DNA of 64,000 nucleotides from Mesonia aestuariivivens (GTDB lineage Bacteria > Bacteroidota > Bacteroidia > Flavobacteriales > Flavobacteriaceae), in contig NZ_JAHWDF010000004.1 in NCBI RefSeq assembly GCF_019311235.1, forward strand, positions 180,419 to 244,418, given 5' to 3'. The position numbers and the translations under genes are program-made. A model generated the notes under the pieces. That model was given only the letters and a program-made list of their open reading frames with translations. It had not been told where the DNA came from and did not search any database. Position 1 is the first letter of the stretch. Each line of letters opens with the position of its first letter. This document shows positions 42,794 to 51,215 of this stretch, in pieces.

Positions 42794-43270
42794 TTATGCT
42801 GCTTGTAAAATGTTTTTAAAATCTGAAACAAAATCAAACTCTCTCATATATTCTTCACCGATATCATCTAGCATCTGATAGATGTATTCACCTAGATAAA
42901 GCGTTACCACATCAGATATCACTTTTCCTTCGTTGTATGCATTTGGAACTTTGATTCCCTCGTTAGCTATCTTTCGGGCAATGATAAAGGCGAATTGTTT
43001 TTTCTTCTCAACAAAGATTGCAGGCAGCCCCCGTTTAACTTCAATCCACTCTTCAATAGCTTTTAATGGAGGAAAACCACCAGGACCGCGACCGTTTTCC
43101 ATATACAGAGAATGATGAGATCCGAACATCAAAAGCTTATTACCTTTGATTTCGTACTCAAGTGATTCTGCAAACTTTCCTGAAGCTCTTAATCCTAACT
43201 TATCATAGTTAGCAATTAGATCTTTTCTGAATCGTTCGAGGTATTCCGTGTATATGGCTTTGCGGTTCAT
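42794..43270 (-). CDS. HK97 gp10-like head-tail connector / tail completion protein
   Basis: A 158-residue alpha/beta protein. The segment H-S-L-Y-M-E-N-G-R-G-P-G-G-F-P-P and I-E-E-W-I-E-V-K-R-G-L-P is characteristic of HK97 gp10-type proteins, in which the Y-x-x-x-x-E-x-G-x-x loop followed by a proline is conserved. These proteins form or help assemble the head-tail joining ring. It overlaps the upstream microprotein gene by four bases. Confidence 0.65.
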   Translation of the reverse strand: MNRKAIYTEYLERFRKDLIANYDKLGLRASGKFAESLEYEIKGNKLLMFGSHHSLYMENGRGPGGFPPLKAIEEWIEVKRGLPAIFVEKKKQFAFIIARKIANEGIKVPNAYNEGKVISDVVTLYLGEYIYQMLDDIGEEYMREFDFVSDFKNILQAA

Positions 43271-43350
43271 CTACTATTAATTGCTTTCCAAATACCGTAA
43301 CAAGCAAATACCGTAACGGTTATTAGATATATTTCTACAACCCAATTCAT
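43267..43350 (-). CDS. Single-helix membrane microprotein in the tail block
   Basis: A 27-residue peptide with one membrane helix (V-V-E-I-Y-L-I-T-V-T-V-F-A-C-Y-G-I-W). Its ATG overlaps the stop of the preceding gene and its stop overlaps the ATG of the next, so it fills the gap exactly. This tight packing is the main support; function unknown. Confidence 0.35.
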   Translation of the reverse strand: MNWVVEIYLITVTVFACYGIWKAINSR

Positions 43351-43652
43351 TATTCAGCGAAGAATATTTTAGAAGGATGCAAGTAATTCTTTCCTTCACC
43401 ATTTGTCATTTTTGATTTCTCAGCGCTTGGTTTCTTTTCGCTTTTTACTGCATAATGAATTTGGCACCCTGCAACGATTACGTGTGTTTGTTGGCTTCCT
43501 ACCTTAGCATACCAGTTAGTGCTGTTACGATTAGTTTTTAAGCCTAAAACATTATCTTCAAGTATTTCAACCTCTCCCCAGACTGCTCGATATTCTTGAC
43601 CGTCCGGAGCTAAGAACCAACCATCTGTTGTAATTAGATATTTTCCTTTCAT
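43350..43652 (-). CDS. Prophage hypothetical protein in the tail block
   Basis: A 100-residue soluble protein. The first part (Y-L-I-T-T-D-G-W-F-L-A-P-D-G-Q-E-Y-R-A-V-W-G) and the middle (N-S-T-N-W-Y-A-K-V-G) are beta strands. The C-terminus is charged and low complexity. It lies 2 bases after a two-helix membrane gene in operon order. The family is not recognised. Confidence 0.5.
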   Translation of the reverse strand: MKGKYLITTDGWFLAPDGQEYRAVWGEVEILEDNVLGLKTNRNSTNWYAKVGSQQTHVIVAGCQIHYAVKSEKKPSAEKSKMTNGEGKNYLHPSKIFFAE

Positions 43653-43654
43653 AG

Positions 43655-43825
43655 CTATTTTTTTATTGATTTAACAAACCAAATCACTCCACCGATTAAA
43701 ACCGGAAGTAACACCAAAGCAGCAAACACCCACGCTAAAATGGTAAGGTCAAAAAGCCATAGCATAAGTGCCAATGCAGCAAAAAATACGATACGCGCTA
43801 AGCGTTTTTTACTAGATCTTCTCAT
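43655..43825 (-). CDS. Two-helix membrane microprotein in the tail block
   Basis: A 56-residue protein with a basic N-terminus (M-R-R-S-S-K-K-R-L-A-R) and two membrane helices, ending in V-K-S-I-K-K. Its ATG overlaps the stop of the preceding gene by four bases, as for the neighbours. Two short helices and a basic N-terminus also suit a small holin, but it lies far from the lysis genes. Confidence 0.45.
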   Translation of the reverse strand: MRRSSKKRLARIVFFAALALMLWLFDLTILAWVFAALVLLPVLIGGVIWFVKSIKK

Positions 43826-44259
43826 TGTTCTATATATTCAATTGTAAACTGTATTTTTAATCCGTCCATATTGGTGTCAAACTCATCGTAAACCTCAATT
43901 TTCTTCCATCGTTTGACTGTATAGCCATCGCAATTGAGATACCCTTCAAGCACTTTAGAAGCTTCTCCCTTGAGATATCTCACCGCATCCTTGTATTTAG
44001 TTTCTTGTGATTCATCACTAAGCTTTGAACGTACCATCAAAAGAAATTCACCGGTATAGGTTAAAGCTTCTGTGGCTCCGTGCTCATTAAGTTTATCCTC
44101 TTCATCGTGCCAAAGGAATAGAAGATACTTTTGCTTTTCTTCAAATGGAATTGATGTATCATCTTCAGCATCGATAAGGTTCTGCCAATGCTCTGCACCA
44201 TATTGGAACTTATATCCAAGGTTATTCTCTGCAAATTGTTCTGTGTAATCGACTATCAT
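43822..44259 (-). CDS. Phage head-tail or minor tail protein, function unknown
   Basis: A 145-residue alpha/beta protein containing Y-L-L-F-L-W-H-D-E-E-D and L-T-Y-T-G-E-F-L-L-M-V-R-S-K-L, a charged helical part, then a beta hairpin ending I-Q-F-T-I-E-Y. The strand-rich end and the place between the terminase and the tail genes suit a tail-terminator-like or neck protein. It overlaps its upstream neighbour by four bases. Confidence 0.45.
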   Translation of the reverse strand: MIVDYTEQFAENNLGYKFQYGAEHWQNLIDAEDDTSIPFEEKQKYLLFLWHDEEDKLNEHGATEALTYTGEFLLMVRSKLSDESQETKYKDAVRYLKGEASKVLEGYLNCDGYTVKRWKKIEVYDEFDTNMDGLKIQFTIEYIEQ

Positions 44260-44831
44260 TTTGTTTTCATATATTGTTCATCGTACTCACTTTGTATTCT
44301 ACTGAGAAGCATCTTTCTCATTACCTTTCCGTAGGGCTGTTCAAGAACTTTCTCCCACTTTTCTAAATCTCCATTTGCAAGGCCATCGATTGCCGGAATA
44401 TCATCCAGCTGATCAAACTCTTCAATACCTGCATTGATCTGTTTTTGAGTTGGCTTCTTATAAAGCTTTTGCATTTCAGCTTCAGCAATCACTTCCATTT
44501 CTTCAATGATCCAAGCGTATGCTGCAAACACATCAAACACGCTGCAGTTAAAAAATTGCATATCTGTGTGAAGTGGGAATACTGCTGAAATTATTTCTTT
44601 AACTGAGTTCAGCGTATTGATATGTAAACTCTGCTTGATCTTGATGATCCACTTGTACTCAATTTCAAAAAGATCATTCACTCTAGGCTTGAGATCATAA
44701 TAATTGCCCTGGTAATTAATTGAGATCACTTTCTTAGGAGCAACATTTTGAAGCACAATATCAATGAGCGTTTTATCTTCAACAAGAAGATATTCAGCGA
44801 TCGTTTTGTATTTGAATATTTCGTTTCTCAT
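44256..44831 (-). CDS. Phage structural/assembly protein downstream of the terminase, function unknown
   Basis: A 191-residue mostly helical acidic protein. It contains F-F-N-C-S-V-F-D-V-F-A-A-Y-A-W-I-I-E-E-M, with an alternating hydrophobic pattern typical of packed helices, followed by a helical C-terminus. It overlaps the large terminase gene by four bases. Tail-assembly chaperone or neck roles are possible, but nothing in the sequence decides this. Confidence 0.45.
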   Translation of the reverse strand: MRNEIFKYKTIAEYLLVEDKTLIDIVLQNVAPKKVISINYQGNYYDLKPRVNDLFEIEYKWIIKIKQSLHINTLNSVKEIISAVFPLHTDMQFFNCSVFDVFAAYAWIIEEMEVIAEAEMQKLYKKPTQKQINAGIEEFDQLDDIPAIDGLANGDLEKWEKVLEQPYGKVMRKMLLSRIQSEYDEQYMKTK

Positions 44832-46330
44832 ATCACTCCACTATCTCCCCAATCATCATTTCCTGTTTTTGTTTCTGTCTCAATAATCCCTGTCATACAA
44901 TCGGGAGCATCATCCCTTTTATTTGCTGAAAACTCCTTCTTGTATTTGGTTACGTCTTTATAAAATTGGGGCCATCGAATATGCCAGTCATCAGGAAAAA
45001 CCAAACAACGATTCACCGTTGCTGAATTCGAATAAATTCGACTTTCTTTGTTTCCGGACTGATGGAACCAATTAATCGCACAAGCTCTTTTAACCAAAGT
45101 CTGAACATTTCTCGCAAACCCTCTACCTCCATTATTACTTTCAATCTTTGCCAATTTTGTTTTTGTCCTTTTAAGCATTTCAGCTGTTTGAGGTTCTGTC
45201 TTTTCCATAGCCTCCTGAGAGTAAACCACATCAACCACGTAATAATGTTCATCGGTTTTACTGAGAGGAACATCGTAAGAAATTGAACAGAGGTAATCTT
45301 TACCCTTGTCTGCTGTATCGGTGTAATTCTTTCGAATTTTTGCCGGTGGTAACTCAGAATAAGTTTTGAAAGGGTTATACATCAAACCATCTTTATTAAC
45401 CGGATCACCTTGGTAAAGCGCATCGAACTTATCGGGATCTTTATCTCTTGAAGAAGTAAGTTTTTTAATCGAATGCTTTTCAGGCCAAAGAGCTTCCCCT
45501 CTCTCACGCTCATCAAATTCATTCGGCTCATCTTCCTTAATCGCTGGCAAATTGATTTTTAAGAATTCTGTTGAATCTAAACTTTCAATGAACTCGTTAA
45601 GATCTTGCTCACCTTTCCACTCTTTCACATAGCCTTTATCTTCAAGAATTGCGATCAAATCATTTTCACTCCATCGCGTAAATACAATTAACTGCTGGCT
45701 ATCATTATGCAATCGTGTTTCTGCTACTGCGGTGTACCAATCCCAAACTCTCTGCTGAATTATTGGTGAATTGCCTTCTTCCCAATCCTTATACAAATCA
45801 TCAAGCAGTAACACATCGACAGGATCACCAGTCAACGGACCACCAACTCCCACGAATTTCATTGACCCATCACTGTTGATTGATTCCCGGTTCTCATTGG
45901 TATTTGCTTTTGCTCCGGTATAACCACGTTCAGGATATTGAACATCAGGAAAGATTTTTTTGTATTCTCTTTCTCTCATAATGCTCATAATTTCACGCCC
46001 AAACTTTTGTGCTTTAGTTGCTGCATAGCTTACTAGGGCAATCTTATCATCAGGACGTTTTCCAGCGATAAAGGCTGGCAACCTTCTTGAGCTTCCTTCT
46101 GACTTTCCGTGCTGTGGAGGCATTGAGATAATGAGGTTCTTAATAATACCAAGTGCAAACAGAGTTAATATTTCATAGAACTTTTTGTGAAAACCTTTCG
46201 GTTTAAACTTTTGAAATGTTGCCTCAGTGAATGATAGAAGATCTTCACTCGCATCTTCATAGTAGTTTTGAAGCAACAAAGCTTCAAGCTCCATTTGTTC
46301 ATCCTGAGTTAGAGGCATTTCTTTTATCAA
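44828..46330 (-). CDS. Terminase large subunit
   Basis: A 500-residue packaging motor. The ATPase P-loop-like S-M-P-P-Q-H-G-K-S lies near residue 70 and the Walker B D-V-L-L-L-D-D-L-Y near residue 175. F-T-R-W-S-E-N-D fits the coupling motif. The C-terminal nuclease has S-I-S-Y-D-V-P with an acidic residue and D-A-P-D-C near the end. It cuts concatemeric DNA and drives it into the prohead. Its start overlaps the small-subunit gene by 32 bases, the usual arrangement. Confidence 0.92.
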   Translation of the reverse strand: MIKEMPLTQDEQMELEALLLQNYYEDASEDLLSFTEATFQKFKPKGFHKKFYEILTLFALGIIKNLIISMPPQHGKSEGSSRRLPAFIAGKRPDDKIALVSYAATKAQKFGREIMSIMREREYKKIFPDVQYPERGYTGAKANTNENRESINSDGSMKFVGVGGPLTGDPVDVLLLDDLYKDWEEGNSPIIQQRVWDWYTAVAETRLHNDSQQLIVFTRWSENDLIAILEDKGYVKEWKGEQDLNEFIESLDSTEFLKINLPAIKEDEPNEFDERERGEALWPEKHSIKKLTSSRDKDPDKFDALYQGDPVNKDGLMYNPFKTYSELPPAKIRKNYTDTADKGKDYLCSISYDVPLSKTDEHYYVVDVVYSQEAMEKTEPQTAEMLKRTKTKLAKIESNNGGRGFARNVQTLVKRACAINWFHQSGNKESRIYSNSATVNRCLVFPDDWHIRWPQFYKDVTKYKKEFSANKRDDAPDCMTGIIETETKTGNDDWGDSGVI

Positions 46331-46835
46331 TTAATTTTTGAATTCGCTTATCACGTTCCTCACGTGATTCAATCACGATATTTCCTTTTTGCTCATTGTC
46401 TTTCTCGTAACCGCCTAGATGTCGCATCAGTTTTTCAATTACTTCTAATCGGCTGTAGGTTTTAATCTTATCTGTATGGCCACCGATTGTCTCCAGTTGC
46501 TGAATCATCTTTCTCCCTTCAATCGGCATTTGGTTAACAGGCTTTAATTTTCCTTCATCATCGTAAAGGGATCCAATATCAAACCGAGCCATCGAGGAAA
46601 GCATTTGAATAAGATCATCGAGTTCAACTCTATTTCGTTCAGCTGCTTGTTTTTGTAATTCTTCAACGCGCTGGGTTACTCTAGGTCGCTGATAAACTTT
46701 TATTGCAGCACGGTTAATGGTTGAAGGTTTAGCTCGTTTGGTTGAATACACTTCACGATAAGCTGCAGATTTATTGCCTATCAAAATATAGGCTTGGCAG
46801 AATGCTTCTTCTTTATCTGTGAGTTTTTCCTTCAT
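46299..46835 (-). CDS. Terminase small subunit
   Basis: A 178-residue protein. The first 60 residues have the L-T-D-K-E-E-A-F-C-Q-A-Y and N-K-S-A-A-Y-R-E-V-Y pattern and I-N-R-A-A-I-K-V-Y-Q-R-P-R-V of terminase small subunits, which bind packaging sites and recruit the large subunit. The C-terminus is coiled coil, likely for oligomerisation. A 76-base gap upstream holds -7 like elements and one palindrome copy at 46904, so a late promoter may lie here. Confidence 0.85.
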   Translation of the reverse strand: MKEKLTDKEEAFCQAYILIGNKSAAYREVYSTKRAKPSTINRAAIKVYQRPRVTQRVEELQKQAAERNRVELDDLIQMLSSMARFDIGSLYDDEGKLKPVNQMPIEGRKMIQQLETIGGHTDKIKTYSRLEVIEKLMRHLGGYEKDNEQKGNIVIESREERDKRIQKLIDKRNASNSG

Positions 46836-46903
46836 CGTGTTATTGAACGATATTCAATTTTATCGGTTTGGTAGCCGATTATTATAAGCAAATTTATTCA
46901 AAG

Positions 46904-46920
46904 GTAATATATTATATTAC
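46904..46920. repeat. GTAATA-N5-TATTAC palindrome, copy 2
   Basis: GTAATATATTATATTAC with perfect six-base arms in the gap before the terminase genes, overlapping the end of the upstream nuclease gene. On the minus strand it merges with a TACCTTTG (-7 like) element at 46899-46906. Confidence 0.6.
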
Positions 46921-47331
46921 TTTTTCTTTAAAATATTTTAAATCGTTTGATAATTGCTGATAGTTTTTAGCGGTGTATCTCAATACTTTCCAACCTTTCA
47001 GCTGTGCAAGATTGTATTTTACGCAATCCTTGGTATATCCCCCAATTGTGGTATGCCCTGATTTATTACTAAAAATCCCTTCGTATTCGATAGCAAGCTT
47101 CCATTGAGGAATTGCCCAGTCAAAACGAAATTGTCTTACATCGTCAAACTGCAGCTCCTCCACATAATCTGGAATGATCCCCTCCCGATGGAAAAGCCAA
47201 AGTATTTTTTTGATTGTTTCTTTCTCAACTGAAATCTTTTCAATTTTTGGAAGCTTAACCTTTGGCTTTGATTCAGGCTTGTAGTTGTGATTGAGGTTTT
47301 TCTTCTTGAGATCGCTTATAGTCCAGCTCAT
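46912..47331 (-). CDS. Small PD-(D/E)XK-type endonuclease
   Basis: A 139-residue protein with the core R-F-D-W-A-I-P-Q-W-K-L-A-I-E-Y-E-G near residues 70-85, which gives the D and E-x-E catalytic positions, followed by S-G-H-T-T and K-Y-N-L-A-Q-L-K-G-W-K-V-L-R-Y. I associate this form with small phage nucleases of the restriction-like fold. It might process recombination or replication intermediates, since it follows dnaB. Cleavage specificity is unknown. Confidence 0.65.
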   Translation of the reverse strand: MSWTISDLKKKNLNHNYKPESKPKVKLPKIEKISVEKETIKKILWLFHREGIIPDYVEELQFDDVRQFRFDWAIPQWKLAIEYEGIFSNKSGHTTIGGYTKDCVKYNLAQLKGWKVLRYTAKNYQQLSNDLKYFKEKVI

Positions 47332-47342
47332 AGATTAGAATT

Positions 47343-48794
47343 TTAGAAAGGCAGATCATCGTGATCCTCTTCTGGTTTAATTGGTTCATCAAATGCGTTT
47401 GATAAATTATTATTTGGTTGTGGTCGCGATGGTTCAAAGATATCGTCATTGTCAAAATCCTGATCAGGCTCATCGATATCTGAAAACCTGGTATATTTCC
47501 CTTCGAACTTCATTCGATTCTTAACTAAACCGCCATTTCTGTTTTTGGCCACTATGTATTCAGCCTCACCGATACAAGAAATTCCATCGTAATTATCCCA
47601 CGTATCGCTTCCGTAATATTCAGGTCTATAAATAAATTGCACAACGTCCGCATCCTGCTCGATCGCTCCTGATTCTCTCAAGTCGCTCAACATTGGTCTT
47701 TTATTGCCTCCACGGGTTTCCACTGCTCTCGACAATTGAGACAATGCAATCACTGGTAATTCAAGCTCTAAGGCTATCATTTTAAGTCCTCGTGATATCT
47801 TGCTAATCTCTTGCTCACGGTTCTTGCTGTTACCGTCCATCAACTGTAAATAATCCACGATGATCATTTTCACGTTGTGGTTTTTAACAAGCTTCTTAGC
47901 TTTAACTCTAAGCGTTTGAATATTCAGTGAAGAAGTATCATCGATGTGAAAAGGAATTTTCTCAAACTCCATCATTCGGGCCATAATCCTAGACTGTTCA
48001 TCAGGGCTTAATCCGTCCTTGGTAAACTTATCATTATCGATTCTAAGATCCATTGACCAAAGTCGAGATAACAATCTTGAGGCGGTCATTTCAAGAGAGA
48101 AGAAAGCAACCGGTATTCCTGCAAGAGCTGCCACCCATCCAGCTTTTAAAGCGAATGCAGTTTTTCCCATACCCGGACGTGCTGCCAAAATGATCAATTC
48201 ACCGTTTCTCCAACCTCCCATTCTTGAGGTGAGTAACTTGATCGGAGTTTCAATACCTGGCTTTATTTCATTTCGGAATAACTTACCACCGTAATCAATA
48301 ATTTCAGCAGTTAGCTCTTTGATGTCGATCTCTTTGTTTCTGATGATTAGGTTTGAAACTTCACCAAGATGATCAAAAGCTTTATCCAAAAGTTCAAGAG
48401 AATCAACCCCATCATCGTAAGCATTTTCAATAATCGCAGAGGAATTTGAAATCAGTTCACGCTGAATATATTTCTGCATTAATATTCTACCGTGATGATC
48501 AATGTGAGCAGATGAAGAAATCTTTTGCGTTAGTTCAATCAAATGAAAATCGCCTCCAACCATTGCTAGATCCTTAGACTTTTTAAGCTGGTTAGAAACT
48601 GTTTTTAAATCAATAGCTTCATTAGCATCATAAAGGGTTTGAATAGCTTTGAAAATGAGCTTATTTTTCTCTTGGTAGAAGATATCCTGTCTTAGATAAT
48701 CCATAACATCATCAGTAGCTCTGCTATCGATTAGAAGTGCACCGATTACGATTTCTTCAATTTCTTGATCCTGTGGTGGTAATTTGCCTTTCAT
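47343..48794 (-). CDS. Replicative DNA helicase (DnaB-type)
   Basis: A 483-residue hexameric helicase. The N-terminal domain starts P-P-Q-D-Q-E-I-E-E-I-V-I-G-A-L-L. The RecA-like domain has Walker A A-A-R-P-G-M-G-K-T near residue 208, Walker B I-I-V-D-Y-L-Q-L, the S-Q-L-S-R-A-V-E motif and E-S-G-A-I-E-Q-D-A-D near the arginine finger. The C-terminus is disordered and acidic. It unwinds the phage fork. It starts exactly at the end of the DUF6291-like gene, which may load it. Confidence 0.92.
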   Translation of the reverse strand: MKGKLPPQDQEIEEIVIGALLIDSRATDDVMDYLRQDIFYQEKNKLIFKAIQTLYDANEAIDLKTVSNQLKKSKDLAMVGGDFHLIELTQKISSSAHIDHHGRILMQKYIQRELISNSSAIIENAYDDGVDSLELLDKAFDHLGEVSNLIIRNKEIDIKELTAEIIDYGGKLFRNEIKPGIETPIKLLTSRMGGWRNGELIILAARPGMGKTAFALKAGWVAALAGIPVAFFSLEMTASRLLSRLWSMDLRIDNDKFTKDGLSPDEQSRIMARMMEFEKIPFHIDDTSSLNIQTLRVKAKKLVKNHNVKMIIVDYLQLMDGNSKNREQEISKISRGLKMIALELELPVIALSQLSRAVETRGGNKRPMLSDLRESGAIEQDADVVQFIYRPEYYGSDTWDNYDGISCIGEAEYIVAKNRNGGLVKNRMKFEGKYTRFSDIDEPDQDFDNDDIFEPSRPQPNNNLSNAFDEPIKPEEDHDDLPF

Positions 48795-49447
48795 TATCCT
48801 GTTGGAATATTTTTGTAGAAATTATCTACATCGTTGGTTGTGGTATTGTGTTTTGCGTATTTGTTTTGGTTGTCAATCCAATTTCTTGAGTATTTACCTA
48901 GTCTAGCGAATAGCTTTTTATCAGTCCATTCGAGATCTTCTTGATCAATTGTATCGTTGAAATCATCTGTAAACTTTTGTTTGTTTTCGATATTCTTTCC
49001 GTATCTCATCACAAAATCAGTTTCGAATCTTGAGGGATAATTATTTTTGAGAAAATCTAGCGCGCGTTTATTACTCTCTTTAGAGAGTATATTTACATTA
49101 TCATTTACATTACCATTATCATTATCATTTACAGCTTGATTTGATTGGTTTTGCTTAGCATCTGAAGCATTTGCTTGTTTTGCTTTCTTTTGTGTTTTTT
49201 TTCCTCCTTTTCTTCCAGCTTCAGCACGCTTTTTTTTGATATCCTCATACTTACCCAAATCTCTTTTAAGCTGCTGTTTAATTGGCTGGAACAATATTTT
49301 AAGCATACGATCATCCATTTCGGGATTCTCATCATTAACATACCTAAGCAAATGCTTGATTAGCTTACCAGCTTCTTCATCTGATAACATTTCAAACGTT
49401 TCACTCCATTCGGTATATGCTACAAAGCTTTTCTTATCTTTTGCCAT
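48794..49447 (-). CDS. DUF6291-like replication protein, possible helicase loader
   Basis: A 217-residue protein. Residues 1-75 (A-Y-T-E-W-S-E-T-F-E-M-L-S-D-E-E-A-G-K-L-I-K and I-L-F-Q-P-I-K-Q-Q-L-K-R-D) form the helical DUF6291 domain found ahead of dnaB in Bacteroidota phages. A basic stretch and an Asn-rich linker of alternating x-N residues follow, encoded by seven tandem hexamers at 49091-49132. The C-terminal 80 residues are helical. By position, immediately upstream of and abutting dnaB, it could bind the origin or load the helicase. No direct proof is visible. Confidence 0.6.
   Translation of the reverse strand: MAKDKKSFVAYTEWSETFEMLSDEEAGKLIKHLLRYVNDENPEMDDRMLKILFQPIKQQLKRDLGKYEDIKKKRAEAGRKGGKKTQKKAKQANASDAKQNQSNQAVNDNDNGNVNDNVNILSKESNKRALDFLKNNYPSRFETDFVMRYGKNIENKQKFTDDFNDTIDQEDLEWTDKKLFARLGKYSRNWIDNQNKYAKHNTTTNDVDNFYKNIPTG
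49091..49132. repeat. Seven tandem ATTWNC hexamers, candidate origin iterons
   Basis: Reading plus: ATTTAC, ATTATC, ATTTAC, ATTACC, ATTATC, ATTATC, ATTTAC without interruption. They lie inside the DUF6291-like gene and encode its alternating x-Asn linker. The placement is like the iterons inside lambda O. Confidence 0.55.
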
Positions 49448-49505
49448 TGCTATATATTTTTAATGAAAGTACTTTCTTTAGTTTGTGGGGTTATGAAACA
49501 ATGTT

Positions 49506-51179
49506 TCATTTCTTAAATAGATCCATTACGTTACTCACCATTTCCATTTTCATTTCATCACTGGCACCGGTGATGGTGTTTCCGGTGTGTCGCTTTTCCT
49601 GAATCATTTCATACAGCTGTTGATCAATAGTATTATGGCCCAGGAAGTAAGTACACATCACATTATTAGTTTGGCCAATACGGTGCGCTCTATCTTCACA
49701 TTGCACACAATCGGCATAAGTCCAAGGATATTCAATGAATGCCACTCTTGAGCTTGCTGTAAGCGTAATACCTACCCCTGCAGCTTTGATATTACAAATG
49801 ATCAGTTTAGTGTTTGGATCTTTCTGAAATGAATCAATTGATCGCTGTTTATCATCAACATCATCACGCCCGGTAACTGTAACCGCATTCGGAAACTCTT
49901 TAAGAAGTTCATCAACAATCACGTGATGGATCACAAATACAATCAGCTTCTCTCCTGATTCAGTAACCTCTTTGATAAATTCTTTTGCTTCATTAAGTTT
50001 ACCGTAAGCAGAAAGCTTCTTGAGTTCAGCCATCTTCACCATAATTTCGCCGCGTAACTTCTTAGCAATTTCAGCATCATCCGCGCCTTGCTCTTTTAAG
50101 TACTCTACAAACTCATCTCGCGCTCTATTGTAGCGTTGACGTGTGGTAATATCACAAAGAATGGTTTGCCTTTGCTTTTCCGGTAAGTCTTTAGCAACAT
50201 CTTTCTTTTCACGTCTGAAGAAGCAGAATTTATTGAGTAAGAAGTTTAACTCTTTAAGATTTGCAGCTCCACGACCACCTTCACAATAGCGTTCTAAATA
50301 TCCTTTCTTACCTCCGAAATGATGAAGGCGGTTCATAATGGCCAACTGCGGAAAAAGATCAATAGGCTTATTAACTACCGGTGTACCGGTTAACAAGATC
50401 ACGCGTTCTTTATCTTTACAGATATTGAGCACAAACTTGGCCTGTTGGGTTTTGGTGTCTTTACATCGATGGCTTTCATCAACGATTACCGATTTTAAAA
50501 GATTCACACGATCATCCATAAGGATATCGCTCGACTTTCTCATTTGCCCTTTTGGTGGCATATACTTCACAAAGTATTTTTTAAGGCTCTCATAGTTCAC
50601 AATAAATACATCTGCCATTCCAAGCTCGTAAAAACGTTGCCAAGTGTCTTTTGATTTCGATTCAAGAACCATTGCTTTGCGATCAGTCCACATTTCCCAT
50701 TCACGCTTCCAGTTAATCTTTGTTGAAGCTGGGCAAATAACTAAGCAAGGGAAAACCTTTTCACCATTGAGGTGTGCACCGTATATGGTACCAATTGATT
50801 GAAGCGTTTTACCAAGTCCTTGCTCATCACCATTCATCAATTTTTTAAGCTGTAAACCTCTTGCCACTCCCTGTTCCTGATAAGGTCTAAATCCAAACCC
50901 TTCAGGATGCGAAAGCGGAATTTCATTTTTAAGATTTGGTAATTCCGGAATATTTTCAAACTCTTCAGGATCGGTATCATTAATCTTGAAATACTTCGCG
51001 TTGGTGTAATGCTGAAGCTTGATCATATTGATACGTTGGTTCAAAGGAATTCGCCAGCATTTCTCATTACGATCATACTTTGCGTATGGTATTTTTTTAA
51101 CTGCAGCATTGTTTCTTCTTCGCAATCTGTTGAAGTCAATGTGCACTCTATATTCAGTATCGTATTCTACTATTTGCAT
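49506..51179 (-). CDS. SNF2-family DEAD-type helicase
   Basis: A 557-residue protein. After a 90-residue N-terminal region, the two RecA-like domains carry Q-x-x-G-V-A, the P-loop D-E-Q-G-L-G-K-T at 118-125, D-E-S-H at 234-237, L-L-T-G-T-P-V, and in the second domain I-I-C-N-I-K-A-A-G-V-G-I-T-L and Q-C-E-D-R-A-H-R-I-G-Q, the SNF2 signature. It should translocate on DNA to displace proteins or help replication and repair. A GTAATA palindrome lies seven bases before the ATG. The gene downstream in the operon is the replication protein. Confidence 0.88.
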   Translation of the reverse strand: MQIVEYDTEYRVHIDFNRLRRRNNAAVKKIPYAKYDRNEKCWRIPLNQRINMIKLQHYTNAKYFKINDTDPEEFENIPELPNLKNEIPLSHPEGFGFRPYQEQGVARGLQLKKLMNGDEQGLGKTLQSIGTIYGAHLNGEKVFPCLVICPASTKINWKREWEMWTDRKAMVLESKSKDTWQRFYELGMADVFIVNYESLKKYFVKYMPPKGQMRKSSDILMDDRVNLLKSVIVDESHRCKDTKTQQAKFVLNICKDKERVILLTGTPVVNKPIDLFPQLAIMNRLHHFGGKKGYLERYCEGGRGAANLKELNFLLNKFCFFRREKKDVAKDLPEKQRQTILCDITTRQRYNRARDEFVEYLKEQGADDAEIAKKLRGEIMVKMAELKKLSAYGKLNEAKEFIKEVTESGEKLIVFVIHHVIVDELLKEFPNAVTVTGRDDVDDKQRSIDSFQKDPNTKLIICNIKAAGVGITLTASSRVAFIEYPWTYADCVQCEDRAHRIGQTNNVMCTYFLGHNTIDQQLYEMIQEKRHTGNTITGASDEMKMEMVSNVMDLFKK

Positions 51180-51186
51180 AACTTTG

Positions 51187-51203
51187 GTAATATTATATAT
51201 TAC
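51187..51203. repeat. GTAATA-N5-TATTAC palindrome, copy 3
   Basis: GTAATATTATATATTAC with perfect six-base arms, seven bases before the ATG of the SNF2-type helicase gene and within 15 bases of the stop of the PcfJ-like gene. Confidence 0.6.
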
Positions 51204-51215
51204 TTTTTAATTAAA

